Counted from the first letter of the stretch, positions 33,375 through 42,006 are shown. The stretch: DNA of 64,000 nt from CAYWMP01 sp964459445 (GCA_964459445.1 CAYWMP010000003.1:1-64000), one strand, 5' to 3'. Program-made: numbers and translations. Notes: generated from the sequence alone by a model not told the origin.

Positions 33375-35297
33375 CTAACCCAAATAGAGTTTCAACAATA
33401 TATTGACGATGAAGAGGGCAAACAAGGAAGGAAGAAGCATTACCTTTACCCTTGAGCCGGCCTCGGAAACGAGATTACCCAAGGCCAAATACCCGCGGGT
33501 CAATCCGACATAGAGTCCACCCAACAGAACGACCCCTTGGATGACGGGTATCCACTCAGGCATAAGGGGTGAGAAGGGAGAGTCCGCTGTTCCAAATATA
33601 TTCCAACCCAAACCAAAGGGATCGGACAATACGGAAAAGATATAATTATGATTTACCATGATAGGCGGCAGGCTGAAGGCAATCCATGAAAAGATGCCCA
33701 CGGGAACCAGGATGTAGGCCAATTGCAGGATCATAGACCGGTAATTCGAGTTTTGGCCTGAAACCCTATTGGCAGCTTTGGCGGTGAGTGCAAAAAGCCC
33801 GGGTAAGATCACGAGAGCCGAGCCCCAGATACAGGCGAGATAAATAAGGAAAGGAAGGATCTCCCTGCTCTCAGTCACGTTGGCCGCCTCCTTTATGAAA
33901 CCCCAGGGCCCCAACATCGTGATGCTGAAAACGATGGCGACCACCAACATGATCATGGCATTGAACATCTCGTCATAACCCTTGAGCGAGAGATCCGATC
34001 CAAAGGGCCTCAGGAAAATGCCCACATTATCCTTCGGGCAGCTTTTGATACATTCCGTGCAAAACCCGCAGTAATTGTTTCGGGTCATTTTTCCGGGATA
34101 TTGTTTCCAGGGACAGGCCCATCCCCCCTCGCCTCCGACATAACAACATTTATCCAGATGTTTTTTGCATACCTCCGGATCCAGGACACGCACTTCGGTC
34201 ATGGAGGCCATGGAATAGGTCCCGAGGAAGCCGCCCACGGGACACAGATACTGACAGAACACCCTTCGGCGATAGAACACCGCCAGCGTAAGGCTCAACA
34301 GAAGGATCATGAGAAACAATATGGCCGTGGCTATGGGCCGCGTGATCAGGATGATGCCAAAGGAAATGAGCGCAAGGAAAAGGATATTCTGGAGCCAAAT
34401 ATTGCTTATCGCCTTTGGCCAGTCCTTTTGGAGTCCGGTAAACCGATGGTGCAGGCCTCTGAGGGGTTTCTCGATGTACCGGACGGCGGTGAGCGTCCTC
34501 CTGCTCAACCATTCCGCCGGTGCAGGCAGCGGGCACACCATGCACCATAGCCTCCCGCCCAGAGGGACAATGATCGCCTTCAAGGCAAACCACCAGGCAA
34601 TCCAAACGAAGATGATGGCGATGTTTCGGTTTCCTACAGGACTTCCCCAAAAGGCGCTCAGAATGAACAGGTAGAATACGATGAAATTGGGGAGAATTAC
34701 CAGAAACTGAAAACTTCGCATCTTAACGATGCGTTCAACCAGAGGTATGCGCTCCAGGACATTAATCCGTTTAAAGCCGGCAAACCGTGGATTGTGCCTG
34801 AAGAGCAACAGCAGGCTGAAGGTGAGCCACAGAGAAAGGGCAAGGGCGAAATGGTAGGGTGTGTTCGGTCTTACGATAAGCTCACCGGACATAAAGGGAT
34901 GAAGGTTTCCGCAGGTCTGGGTGCAGCGAAAGGTGAACTTGCCTGCCTTATCCGCGACGACCTCGATCTCCGAGACCTTGTCCCAGTCGGTCTGAAGTTT
35001 ACCGTCATCATCCTCCCAGGAATATTTCAAATAGGCGATGCCCTGTTGTTTAATGATGGCCTCCACATCGTATCCATCAAGGAGGAATCCGTGGGTCACA
35101 TCCAAGGAGGTGGGTTTGAAGATGATGGTATCACCCTTATTGACGGTGATTCTGGAAGGGGTATAGCCGAATTTCTTGGCTTTTAAGGATATTTCGTGGG
35201 TCTTTGTTTCAAGAGGCGCCAGGCGCAAGAGTAGTGGAATCGTGACGGCAAGCGCCAGGGCTAGAAAGATGATAATGATGGTACTTTTTTTGCTCAT
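33375..35297 (-). CDS. CuA-type cupredoxin fused to a membrane polyferredoxin
   Basis: A 640-residue protein. After one TM helix, residues about 31-145 form a COX2/N2OR-like cupredoxin with a complete CuA ligand set: His69 (VTHGF), then CTQTCGNLHPFM giving Cys125, Cys129, His133 and Met136. About eight TM helices follow. The NosR/NapH/CcoG-like iron-sulfur part has 'CMVCPLPAPAEW', 'CQYLCPVGGF', 'CGFCTECIKSCPKDN' and an extra Cys group (CKKHLDKCCYVGGEGGWACP). The fusion links periplasmic copper electron transfer to membrane Fe-S centres. It is the last gene of the operon from 40304. The physiological reaction is unknown. Confidence 0.88.
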   Translation of the reverse strand: MSKKSTIIIIFLALALAVTIPLLLRLAPLETKTHEISLKAKKFGYTPSRITVNKGDTIIFKPTSLDVTHGFLLDGYDVEAIIKQQGIAYLKYSWEDDDGKLQTDWDKVSEIEVVADKAGKFTFRCTQTCGNLHPFMSGELIVRPNTPYHFALALSLWLTFSLLLLFRHNPRFAGFKRINVLERIPLVERIVKMRSFQFLVILPNFIVFYLFILSAFWGSPVGNRNIAIIFVWIAWWFALKAIIVPLGGRLWCMVCPLPAPAEWLSRRTLTAVRYIEKPLRGLHHRFTGLQKDWPKAISNIWLQNILFLALISFGIILITRPIATAILFLMILLLSLTLAVFYRRRVFCQYLCPVGGFLGTYSMASMTEVRVLDPEVCKKHLDKCCYVGGEGGWACPWKQYPGKMTRNNYCGFCTECIKSCPKDNVGIFLRPFGSDLSLKGYDEMFNAMIMLVVAIVFSITMLGPWGFIKEAANVTESREILPFLIYLACIWGSALVILPGLFALTAKAANRVSGQNSNYRSMILQLAYILVPVGIFSWIAFSLPPIMVNHNYIFSVLSDPFGLGWNIFGTADSPFSPLMPEWIPVIQGVVLLGGLYVGLTRGYLALGNLVSEAGSRVKVMLLPSLFALFIVNILLKLYLG

Positions 35298-35365
35298 AAT
35301 ATTCGAAAAGAAATCTAGAATTCAGGAACAGAGATCTCATGCTGAAATCCCAATATTTCTCAATT

Positions 35366-35959
35366 TTACTCTCCTGAATCAGCCAAATACTCAAAGAGTC
35401 TGATGGAATCTTTCGTATCCCACTCCCGCGGTCCGACGGCCTTTCCGATGATCTTTCCTTCTTTGTCCAGGATATAGGTGGTCGGGATATTGCGGACTCT
35501 CAATCGGGTTCCCACTTCGCCCTCCCGATCCAGAAGGGCCAGGAAGGTCAGTTTAAAATCCTTGAAAAACTTCTTGACTCTAGATGCAGACTCCTGGAGA
35601 TCAATGGCCACCATAACGAAGTCCTTGTCTTTGAGCCTTTTATGGAGTTTTTCCATGGACGGCATCTCCAGGCGACAGGGAGGGCACCAGGTGGTCCAGA
35701 AATTGACAAACACAATCTTTCCCCGGAAACCGGATATGCTAACCAGGTTGCCATTCATATCTTTGAGATTGATCTCAACCGGCTTTGTCTCATGGGGCAC
35801 CTTTATAATGGCCATCTCACGAAACAATCGATCCAATTTCTTTGGATTTACGCCGGGATTCTCACCTTTCCCCGAATTGGCATCATGTTTGTCCAAAAGG
35901 ATGAGCCCGAAGACAATCAGGAGTCCTAAGGCTATTAGAATGGGCAATGTCTTTTTCAT
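35366..35959 (-). CDS. TlpA/ResA-like thioredoxin (CPPC)
   Basis: A 197-residue membrane-anchored periplasmic thioredoxin: N-terminal TM (LPILIALGLLIVFGLILL), then 'FVNFWTTWCPPCRLEMPSME' with the CPPC redox pair and 'IPTTYILDKEGKIIGKAVGP'. The ATG at 35959 is chosen; a TTG at 35974 after GGGGGT is also possible. It follows ccdA, its likely electron source. Its likely role is to reduce cysteines in the operon's copper or haem proteins. A selenocysteine paralogue lies at 40666-41250. Confidence 0.9.
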   Translation of the reverse strand: MKKTLPILIALGLLIVFGLILLDKHDANSGKGENPGVNPKKLDRLFREMAIIKVPHETKPVEINLKDMNGNLVSISGFRGKIVFVNFWTTWCPPCRLEMPSMEKLHKRLKDKDFVMVAIDLQESASRVKKFFKDFKLTFLALLDREGEVGTRLRVRNIPTTYILDKEGKIIGKAVGPREWDTKDSIRLFEYLADSGE

Positions 35960-35982
35960 AGGGATCTTTTTCAAGGTACCCC

Positions 35983-36699
35983 CTACCAAGCAAATCGGTT
36001 CAAGAAGGTTAAATATCCCGGGATCAAGACAAGCTTGTTAAAAAATATCATGATGCCTAAGACGACCATGATGACCCCGGTGCCTATTTCGATGTGGCGA
36101 AGATATTTTTTGATCTTGTCGAAAAACCCATAGAACCTGGTGATTCCGAGAGCGGTTAAAAGGAAAGGAATCCCCATGCCCAGGGAATAAATCAAGAGCA
36201 GGAACATGCCGCTATTCACATTTTCCAAGGTGCTTGCATAAGTGAGGATGCCGGCCAGGATGGGGCCTATACAGGGCGTCCATCCAAAGGCAAAGGCAGC
36301 TCCAATTAGGGGTGCGCCCGCAGTCCCAAATCGACTTTCTTTGAATTGGAATCTTGCCTCCCTATAGAAAAAAAGAATGCGAAAGATTCCCATCTTGTAA
36401 AGCCCGAAAAAGATGATAATTACCCCGGCGATTTTCATCAGGATCGAAAACCTCTCCGTGAGAAAGGATCCTATCCAGGTGGCTGAGGCGCCGAGTAAGA
36501 CAAAGACAATGGAAAATCCGAGAATAAAAAGAACGGCATTAACCATCACCAGGCCTTTGCCTTTTTTCTCCGCCATATCTTCCAGAGAGACCCCGGAAAT
36601 GAAGGAGATATAACCCGGAACCAGGGGAAGAACGCAGGGGGAAAGGAAGGACACCACTCCCGCAAAAAAGGCCATGTAAATGGGGACATCCTGAGTCAT
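35983..36699 (-). CDS. ccdA: CcdA-type thiol-disulfide transporter
   Basis: A 238-residue inner-membrane protein with six TM helices. The two redox Cys are in 'SFLSPCVLPLVPGYISF' and 'FGWTPCIGPILAGILTYAS'. It carries electrons from cytoplasmic thioredoxin to periplasmic thioredoxin-like proteins, here the TlpA encoded immediately downstream (24 bases). Cytochrome c maturation for the neighbouring pentahaem protein and cysteine reduction for the CuA proteins are plausible uses. Confidence 0.93.
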   Translation of the reverse strand: MTQDVPIYMAFFAGVVSFLSPCVLPLVPGYISFISGVSLEDMAEKKGKGLVMVNAVLFILGFSIVFVLLGASATWIGSFLTERFSILMKIAGVIIIFFGLYKMGIFRILFFYREARFQFKESRFGTAGAPLIGAAFAFGWTPCIGPILAGILTYASTLENVNSGMFLLLIYSLGMGIPFLLTALGITRFYGFFDKIKKYLRHIEIGTGVIMVVLGIMIFFNKLVLIPGYLTFLNRFAW

Positions 36700-36817
36700 T
36701 ACTTCCTATAGGCTTCCGGATAAAGATTTTGTAATAGTTTCGCCACAAAGGCACTAAGCCACAAAGGTTACCTCTACTGTGAAAAATTTTCGGCGAATAC
36801 GTTGGACAGGCGACAGG

Positions 36818-37486
36818 CTATCTTTTATAGAGCACACCGGGGGTGCCCCTGGTGAGGTTTATTTGGAGAGAAACATCCCCATTTTCAGGGACCACCACTT
36901 TCTTCTTCCCGGTTTTGAGTTTCTCGTGCCACGTCTTTACAGCGTACTTGCCCGGAGGCAGGTCCTTAATGCCTTTGATGCCATAGCGATCAAAATAGTG
37001 TGCATCAGGCATCACGAAACGGCCTTTTTTGTCCGTGACAGCCCAGTAGGGATTTTTCATGACCAGGATATAGGCCGACATTTCAGCGTGCACATCGCAC
37101 CTCAGCTCGACGATGCCCGGTTTATCAAACACCACGGGCTTGCTCTCTCCAGCCGCATAACTGCCAAGATTGAACTTTTTGGTCCTGGATAGGGAGAAGA
37201 CATTGTGATTCACCTTATCGTTGTTGGGAAAATGGACGGTTGTGCCTACAAGCACGGGCAGGACATGGGGTAAAAAGGTCAGATTTCGCTGATCCATGAC
37301 CACCTTGGCTCCAGAGAGATCCACGGATACCGAGGGCGACTTGGTGAGATAGACCAAAATGTTTTCCGGTGATCTCAACCCTTTTACCTTAATCGTTCCT
37401 GTAATCTTCCCGGCCAGCACGTGCCCGGGAACGAACAACAGCCCTAGGGCGCAGGCTGTCGCTAATAGGATCAAATACTTTTTCAA
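36818..37486 (-). CDS. type-1 cupredoxin-domain exported protein
   Basis: A 222-residue exported protein with a signal peptide (residues 1-25). A plastocyanin-like domain carries type-1 copper ligands His94 (VNHNVFSL), then 'RCDVHAEMSAYI' with Cys130, His133 and Met136. A C-terminal beta domain follows ('VTDKKGRFVMPD', 'LPPGKYAVKTWHEKLKTG'), resembling the carboxypeptidase-regulatory module of methylamine-utilisation-type plastocyanins. It probably shuttles electrons to or from the pentahaem cytochrome encoded 17 bases upstream. Confidence 0.9.
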   Translation of the reverse strand: MKKYLILLATACALGLLFVPGHVLAGKITGTIKVKGLRSPENILVYLTKSPSVSVDLSGAKVVMDQRNLTFLPHVLPVLVGTTVHFPNNDKVNHNVFSLSRTKKFNLGSYAAGESKPVVFDKPGIVELRCDVHAEMSAYILVMKNPYWAVTDKKGRFVMPDAHYFDRYGIKGIKDLPPGKYAVKTWHEKLKTGKKKVVVPENGDVSLQINLTRGTPGVLYKR

Positions 37487-37503
37487 TGTTTAACCTCCTC
37501 GTT

Positions 37504-39195
37504 CTACCAGACTTTGCTGGTGATCAAGATATCTTCAACAGGCCATTTCTTTTTTTCCGCCCATGGCTTGATAACCGGTCTATAGATCAGTTTGGCCTCT
37601 GCCTCGGGTTCGTCCTCAGGATCTTCCAGAGCAAATTGAAATTTCAGGGCAGTCGTGCCTTTGGGTCTGACCCGGGTGTCCGAGACGATTTTGGTTGCCT
37701 GCCAAAAGGGGACATGGATATTGCCTTCATCATCTCCCAGGACCCGAGCGAAGACAGACCCGGGCGACCCCGCAAAATTGCCGTCCGACCTATTCCCTTC
37801 ACCGGTCCATTCAGGGAGCCGCTCACCCTTTGTCATCTTCAACGGTTTTTCGTTTGAATCAAAGGCCTGAACCACGAGCATCACACTTCTCATGGTCTCT
37901 CCCGTGGGCACCCAATGCCCGCCGTTGGTATTCGTGATAAAAGCCGTCACATCCAACAGATTGCCGTTGATTTCGCCTTCCAATTCCATGGAAAGGGCGG
38001 TCTTTAGCTGCGTCTCCGTCCCTCCGTCAAAATGGTGGGGTCGGATGTTTTTTGGCGAGCGATAAGTTCCCCACATATTTCGGGCCATGTCGTCCACCAC
38101 GTAATTATCGTAGGGCAGCATCTCTTTTCGCCAACTCATGTGGCAATCCTGGCATTTCTTCCCCTTATTCGGATCACCGGAAGGGAGGCGATCCTGCCAC
38201 TGCTTCCATTCCTGATAGGTTGTCTGGACAGGTACCGAGGCACCGTCCTTCAACCCGAAACCGGCCCATTCTTCCTCTGTATAGATTTCTCCATAATTCC
38301 AGGTCTTGTCACCCTCCAATCTCTTAAAGTGACTATGGCAGGTGGAGCAAAATTTCCCTTGATCGTAGACGGGGTTGTAGGATGCGGCCATCGGAGGAAC
38401 GACCACATCATCATAGGGTCCGAAGACCAGGATGGATCTTGATCTGGGCGAAGATTGCCTTTCCAGGACCGCGCTCATGCCACTGGGTTTTGTTTTGTCG
38501 GGGATGATTTTCCTGACCTTGTGGCAATAGTCGCAGCTCAATCCCTCCCACTCGGTCAGTGGGGATCGCAGAACGCTGCCGAGGTCCTGGGACCAGGGGC
38601 TTGAGGCCGCAGAAGAGGGTGCATGGCATGTGACGCAGTTCCCGTTGCTGCGCGGATTATCCAATTTAAAACCCGGACCGATTCCCGGGCGGTCATAGGC
38701 ATCCGTTCCATAGAACAGGCTAAGCACTTTCGGGTTGGACGTAGTATGGGCCATTTTTGATCTATCCCAGTAGCGTGTGAGCTTCACATGACACCTGGAA
38801 CAGGTCACCGGTGAAATGAAGCGGTAATCGGAGCGGTCATTCAAATAAATCGGGTTAAGATAAATGTCTCTGGAGCGGCCGGAACGGTTGCTCACTTGTG
38901 CGTTGTTGAACCACCCCTCTTTCCCTGCGGTCACCCAAAAACGCTGTGCTGAAAGATGCTTGGTTCCCAGGGCAAATCGACCCTGGCTGTCCGTGATGGT
39001 GAATCTTTCATCACCGGCAACCCGCACTCTGGCGTTTTCCACCGGGCCGAATTGAGACATGACCCGGCCATACACGATATCCTGCGCCGAACCCCAGGGG
39101 GGTGCCTGCGCAGGACCGGATTTCCCCGTTAGGACTATAGTCGATAGAACAAGAACAAATCCAATAGCCAGAATAACAGGCTTTCTGCCGATCAT
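37504..39195 (-). CDS. exported pentahaem cytochrome c
   Basis: A 563-residue periplasmic or surface cytochrome with an N-terminal signal/anchor. A carboxypeptidase-regulatory-like domain at about 35-120 ('GRVMSQFGPVENARVRVAGD') precedes five CxxCH haem sites: CSRCH, CVTCH, CDYCH, CSTCH and CQDCH. The arrangement resembles the cytochrome c554/multihaem family. The C-terminal about 200 residues form a beta-rich domain. It sits between two cupredoxin genes, so it probably exchanges electrons with them. The terminal acceptor or donor is not apparent. Confidence 0.9.
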   Translation of the reverse strand: MIGRKPVILAIGFVLVLSTIVLTGKSGPAQAPPWGSAQDIVYGRVMSQFGPVENARVRVAGDERFTITDSQGRFALGTKHLSAQRFWVTAGKEGWFNNAQVSNRSGRSRDIYLNPIYLNDRSDYRFISPVTCSRCHVKLTRYWDRSKMAHTTSNPKVLSLFYGTDAYDRPGIGPGFKLDNPRSNGNCVTCHAPSSAASSPWSQDLGSVLRSPLTEWEGLSCDYCHKVRKIIPDKTKPSGMSAVLERQSSPRSRSILVFGPYDDVVVPPMAASYNPVYDQGKFCSTCHSHFKRLEGDKTWNYGEIYTEEEWAGFGLKDGASVPVQTTYQEWKQWQDRLPSGDPNKGKKCQDCHMSWRKEMLPYDNYVVDDMARNMWGTYRSPKNIRPHHFDGGTETQLKTALSMELEGEINGNLLDVTAFITNTNGGHWVPTGETMRSVMLVVQAFDSNEKPLKMTKGERLPEWTGEGNRSDGNFAGSPGSVFARVLGDDEGNIHVPFWQATKIVSDTRVRPKGTTALKFQFALEDPEDEPEAEAKLIYRPVIKPWAEKKKWPVEDILITSKVW

Positions 39196-39312
39196 GGGTT
39201 CCCCCTGTTGAGAATCTCGGATCTGGTTTTGTTGGAGAACTTGGTGGCGCGTCTTAAGCCACTAAATCCAAAGAAATGAAAGTTGGGTGCGGGTTCTTCA
39301 TCGTCGGGCGAG

Positions 39313-39783
39313 TTATACCTTGACCACCAGGGTGCCTTGCATGTTTTGATGGTTGTCACCGCAGATGGCATTGCACGAAAAGGTGAAGGTGCCTGCCTTG
39401 TCGGCCGTGAAAGACACCAAAAGGCTTTTTCCCGGTTGAATGCCGTCATTTATGAAGATTCCGAAGTCTTTTAGGCTAAAGCCGTGAATGACATCGCTGC
39501 TTCTGAGTTTAAGCACAACCCGATCGCCTTTGTTCACCTCTATCACGGGCCGCTGCACGGGCCCGGTTTTTTTCCAGAGGGAAATGGCATCATAGGCCTT
39601 GACTTCACCGGCCAACCACCCCTTCTGGGCATGCCCGGTGAGCGTAAATTCCTTCGCACCGGCGGGTATCTTTTGCTCCCAGACGTGGCGATCATAGGCC
39701 ATGATGCCCAAAGGAACACCTACAATTACTAAAATTAACACAACAAGAAGAACAAGATCTATTTTTTTATTGCCGACACTCAT
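39313..39783 (-). CDS. membrane-anchored CuA cupredoxin (COX2-like)
   Basis: A 156-residue protein: one N-terminal TM helix (VLLVVLILVIVGVPLGIMA), then a COX2-type cupredoxin with the full CuA set His100 (VIHGF) and 'CNAICGDNHQNM' giving Cys137, Cys141, His145 and Met148. No cytochrome oxidase subunit I is nearby, so it is a stand-alone CuA electron carrier. It shares its layout with the N-terminal domain of the fusion at 33375-35297. It is second in the operon from 40304. Confidence 0.9.
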   Translation of the reverse strand: MSVGNKKIDLVLLVVLILVIVGVPLGIMAYDRHVWEQKIPAGAKEFTLTGHAQKGWLAGEVKAYDAISLWKKTGPVQRPVIEVNKGDRVVLKLRSSDVIHGFSLKDFGIFINDGIQPGKSLLVSFTADKAGTFTFSCNAICGDNHQNMQGTLVVKV

Positions 39784-39843
39784 TTTCCTGCTCCGGTTTT
39801 TGCCAACTCCCCAGCCAAATTGGTAGCGGGTAAATAAACTCCA

Positions 39844-40251
39844 TTAAAGTATGGGCATGATTCGCCCGGATTGTTTGTCAACCGCCAGCCGCTCAACCAC
39901 GGCTTTGTCTTCACTAAGGATTTCAGCCTCGTAAAAGCGCCCGGAATCCTTGATTTCTCCAACTTCCAAGCTGGGATTCAGTTTCTTGATGTGAGTAGAA
40001 ATCACATCATAGGCCTGTTCTTTGGTCAAAGAGGAGCTCGCATAGGCTTTGCTGTTTCCGGTAAATTTGTCGTATAGCGAACCAAGCCTTGACTGGTCGG
40101 AACCACGCTCCTGGGGTACATAATCCCCGCCTCCGGATTTACCCCAACCACAGGCATGTGCCTCATTCGGTCCAACCAAATGGGTATAGGAGAACCCAAT
40201 CACACCTAAAAAAAATGCAGCGGCAACCCCGATTACCAGATATCTTTTCAT
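39844..40251 (-). CDS. exported PepSY-like protein
   Basis: A 135-residue exported protein with a signal peptide (VIGVAAAFFLGVIGF) and 'HACGWGKSGGG' early in the mature part. The C-terminal PepSY-like module is 'LTKEQAYDVISTHIKKLNPS' and 'AVDKQSGRIMPIL'. The same module ends the Met-rich protein at 32277-32876. It is first in the transcript from the sigma-54 promoter at 40304, with a leader of about 40 bases and an AAGGAGG ribosome site. Confidence 0.82.
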   Translation of the reverse strand: MKRYLVIGVAAAFFLGVIGFSYTHLVGPNEAHACGWGKSGGGDYVPQERGSDQSRLGSLYDKFTGNSKAYASSSLTKEQAYDVISTHIKKLNPSLEVGEIKDSGRFYEAEILSEDKAVVERLAVDKQSGRIMPIL

Positions 40252-40303
40252 TTTCCAACCTCCTTAGCAAAGTATTATCTCCCGACTTTTGTCCGTTTTT
40301 AAA

Positions 40304-40318
40304 GCAACGACCGTGCCA
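40304..40318 (-). promoter_or_regulatory. sigma-54 promoter of the cupredoxin/cytochrome operon
   Basis: The minus strand reads TGGCACGGTCGTTGC, a perfect -24/-12 element. The start of transcription should lie near 40292, about 40 bases before the ATG at 40251. It drives seven minus-strand genes down to 33375. Confidence 0.86.
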
Positions 40319-40425
40319 CAATGTGTGAGCTTGTGGCATGTTTTCTTAACATCTTGAGAATACAAATATTTCTCTAAAATTCCGTTTGGCGGATGAAACC
40401 GAATGACGTTTCGTTAATTTCAGAA

Positions 40426-40474
40426 TGGATACAAAGTATCCATACATGGGTATACAAACGGATAGTAAATATCC
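40426..40474. promoter_or_regulatory. pair of GGATA-N5-TATCC activator sites
   Basis: TGGATACAAAGTATCCA at 40426-40442 and GGATAGTAAATATCC at 40460-40474, with centres 33 bp apart. The nearer centre is 116 bp from the promoter's first T, one helical turn more than at the other seven promoters, so the same DNA face is kept. The rest of 40252-40665 holds no gene. Confidence 0.85.
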
Positions 40475-40665
40475 AGGATAGTCCTCATCGAACCTCGTGG
40501 CATGGTGCTCTAAACCAGGTCCTGGGAAAATGCAGGGCGAATGAAGCTCGTCTCTCATCATGATGCGGGGTATCAGAACTTGAAGCAACCGTCACTGGAA
40601 CAAGAAAACGATTCAGCATTCCCTTCAGCTCAGATTTAGAACATGACGGTTCATCTACATTATTC

Positions 40666-41250
40666 TCAACTCTCTTGAAGGAGAGACCGGATTAGGTTTC
40701 GAACCTCAACGGCCGCCCAGTTTTTTCCTCCGAGTGCTCTGCCTATTATTATTCCCCGTCTATCAATAAAGAAATGATCGGGATGGGCCCTAACACCGTA
40801 CTGTTTTGCCACCGCCCCGTCCGTATCGGTAAGAACGGGAAAAGGCAGTTTTTTCTTCTCAGCAAATTCTTTAACGATTTCCTTCTTCTCTCCTGTGCTG
40901 ATTGCCAGAATCACAAAACCGTCTTCTTTGAACTCATTGTACAATTTGGCCAAGGAGGGCATCTCCCTCCTGCACCAGGGTCACCAGGTTGCCCAGAAGT
41001 CAAGCAAGACGATCTTTCCCCTTAAATCCTTAAGACGTAATTGTCTTCCCCCAATTTCCTTAATCTCGAACTCCGGTGCGACCGTATTTTCCCTGAATCG
41101 CATGACCCCGGCGGCCGTCATGGGATCTTTAGAGGCGTAGGATGGGACAGGAGAATTTAACATGAAATAGAGCGCTGACAAAATAAGAAACAAAGGCATC
41201 CGTTTCGTTAACGATGAGTTTTTCACGGCCGTTTTAGAACATTTAAGCAT
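40666..41250 (-). CDS. TlpA-like thioredoxin selenoprotein (UPWC)
   Basis: Read through the UGA at 40981-40983 (complement), one frame encodes 194 residues: signal/TM (PLFLILSALYFMLNSPVPSY), then 'LRGKIVLLDFWATW'-U-'PWCRREMPSLAKLYNE'. TlpA/ResA proteins have CxxC exactly here, so Sec90 replaces the first active-site Cys and Cys93 is kept. The rest ('PFPVLTDTDGAVAKQYGVRA', 'FFIDRRGIIIGRALGG') is normal for the family. A strong SECIS-like hairpin follows the UGA. The start overlaps the end of the response-regulator gene by 8 bases. The CPPC paralogue at 35366-35959 serves as internal comparison. Confidence 0.88.
40953..40971 (-). promoter_or_regulatory. candidate bacterial SECIS hairpin (TlpA-like gene)
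   Basis: In mRNA sense, AGGAGGGAGAUGCCCUCCU forms a perfect seven-pair stem with loop AGAUG. The loop lies 17-21 bases after the UGA and has G as its second base, matching bacterial SECIS geometry. Confidence 0.75.
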
Positions 41251-41737
41251 GAGTTATGAATGTTTCTTCCTTTGCATCAATAAATTCTCTGACTGATTCC
41301 TCGATTTCCTTCAGGGAAAAAGGTTTATAGAGGGCACGATCTATCGGGGCCTTCCCGAGCTCTTCTGAAATAGCCTGTTTATCCTCTCCGGTAACCAGGA
41401 TAATAGGAACGCTTGGAGACTTCTTTTTGATATGCCTGGCGAGTGTCCATCCGTCCATTTCCGGCATTTGGAGATCTGTTAAAACGAGATCGATGGAGCC
41501 GTCTTGAAAGCAATTCAGAGCCTCTAGGCTATTGCTGAAAGCCAAGACCTCATAGCCCATCATAGAGAGTGCTTCTGAGAGGATACAGCGGAAATTTTTC
41601 TCATCATCCACGACCATTACACGTTTCCTTTTTTCCTTCGCAAGACACTCAAGGATGCTGCTTTGATCGATTTCGTGCAAATGGAAGCGATCGGGAGGCT
41701 TATTTCTGTTAAATAAAGGCAATATCGGCTTTTCCAT
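41243..41737 (-). CDS. single-domain response regulator
   Basis: A 164-residue protein: a 40-residue N-terminal extension, then a receiver domain (RVMVVDDEKNFRCILSEAL, phospho-acceptor Asp in 'LVLTDLQMPEMDG', 'IILVTGEDK', 'LYKPFSLKEI'). No output domain is present, so it would act through protein contacts or as a phosphate sink. It overlaps the TlpA selenoprotein gene by 8 bases. Possible partners are the orphan kinase at 3979-5037 or the kinase at 54999-56921. Confidence 0.9.
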   Translation of the reverse strand: MEKPILPLFNRNKPPDRFHLHEIDQSSILECLAKEKRKRVMVVDDEKNFRCILSEALSMMGYEVLAFSNSLEALNCFQDGSIDLVLTDLQMPEMDGWTLARHIKKKSPSVPIILVTGEDKQAISEELGKAPIDRALYKPFSLKEIEESVREFIDAKEETFITHA

Positions 41738-41882
41738 TTCATTTTCCTCCTATTTAAACATCTGTGAACTATCTCCTTTTATTTTAAATTTAAGAGCGTG
41801 GAATGATCAGGATTAAGAACATCTCGCAGAGCTGTGCAGGATGAAGAAGGGGCTGCCATGGATACATTTGACCAGCAGGACT

Positions 41883-41990
41883 CTATGGGGCGAGTAGAAC
41901 AGGCCCCAGGGCAGTTTCATGTCTTGCCCGGGACCAAAGACAGCAGCCGCTGTCGCAATGCGCAATTCTTGGAATCTTGAATCGTTTCAT
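41883..41990 (-). CDS. possible 35-codon small ORF with strong ribosome site
   Basis: An exceptionally good Shine-Dalgarno (AAAGGAGGTGATGATC) overlaps the stop of the ZraP-like gene and precedes an ATG at 41990. The frame gives MKRFKIPRIAHCDSGCCLWS and stops after 35 codons. A one-base shift after codon 9 or 10 would give an Ala-rich, secretion-like continuation (ATAAAVFGPGQDMKLPW), so the gene may be frameshifted. Function is unknown. Confidence 0.35.
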   Translation of the reverse strand: MKRFKIPRIAHCDSGCCLWSRARHETALGPVLLAP

Positions 41991-42006
41991 GATCATCACC
42001 TCCTTT

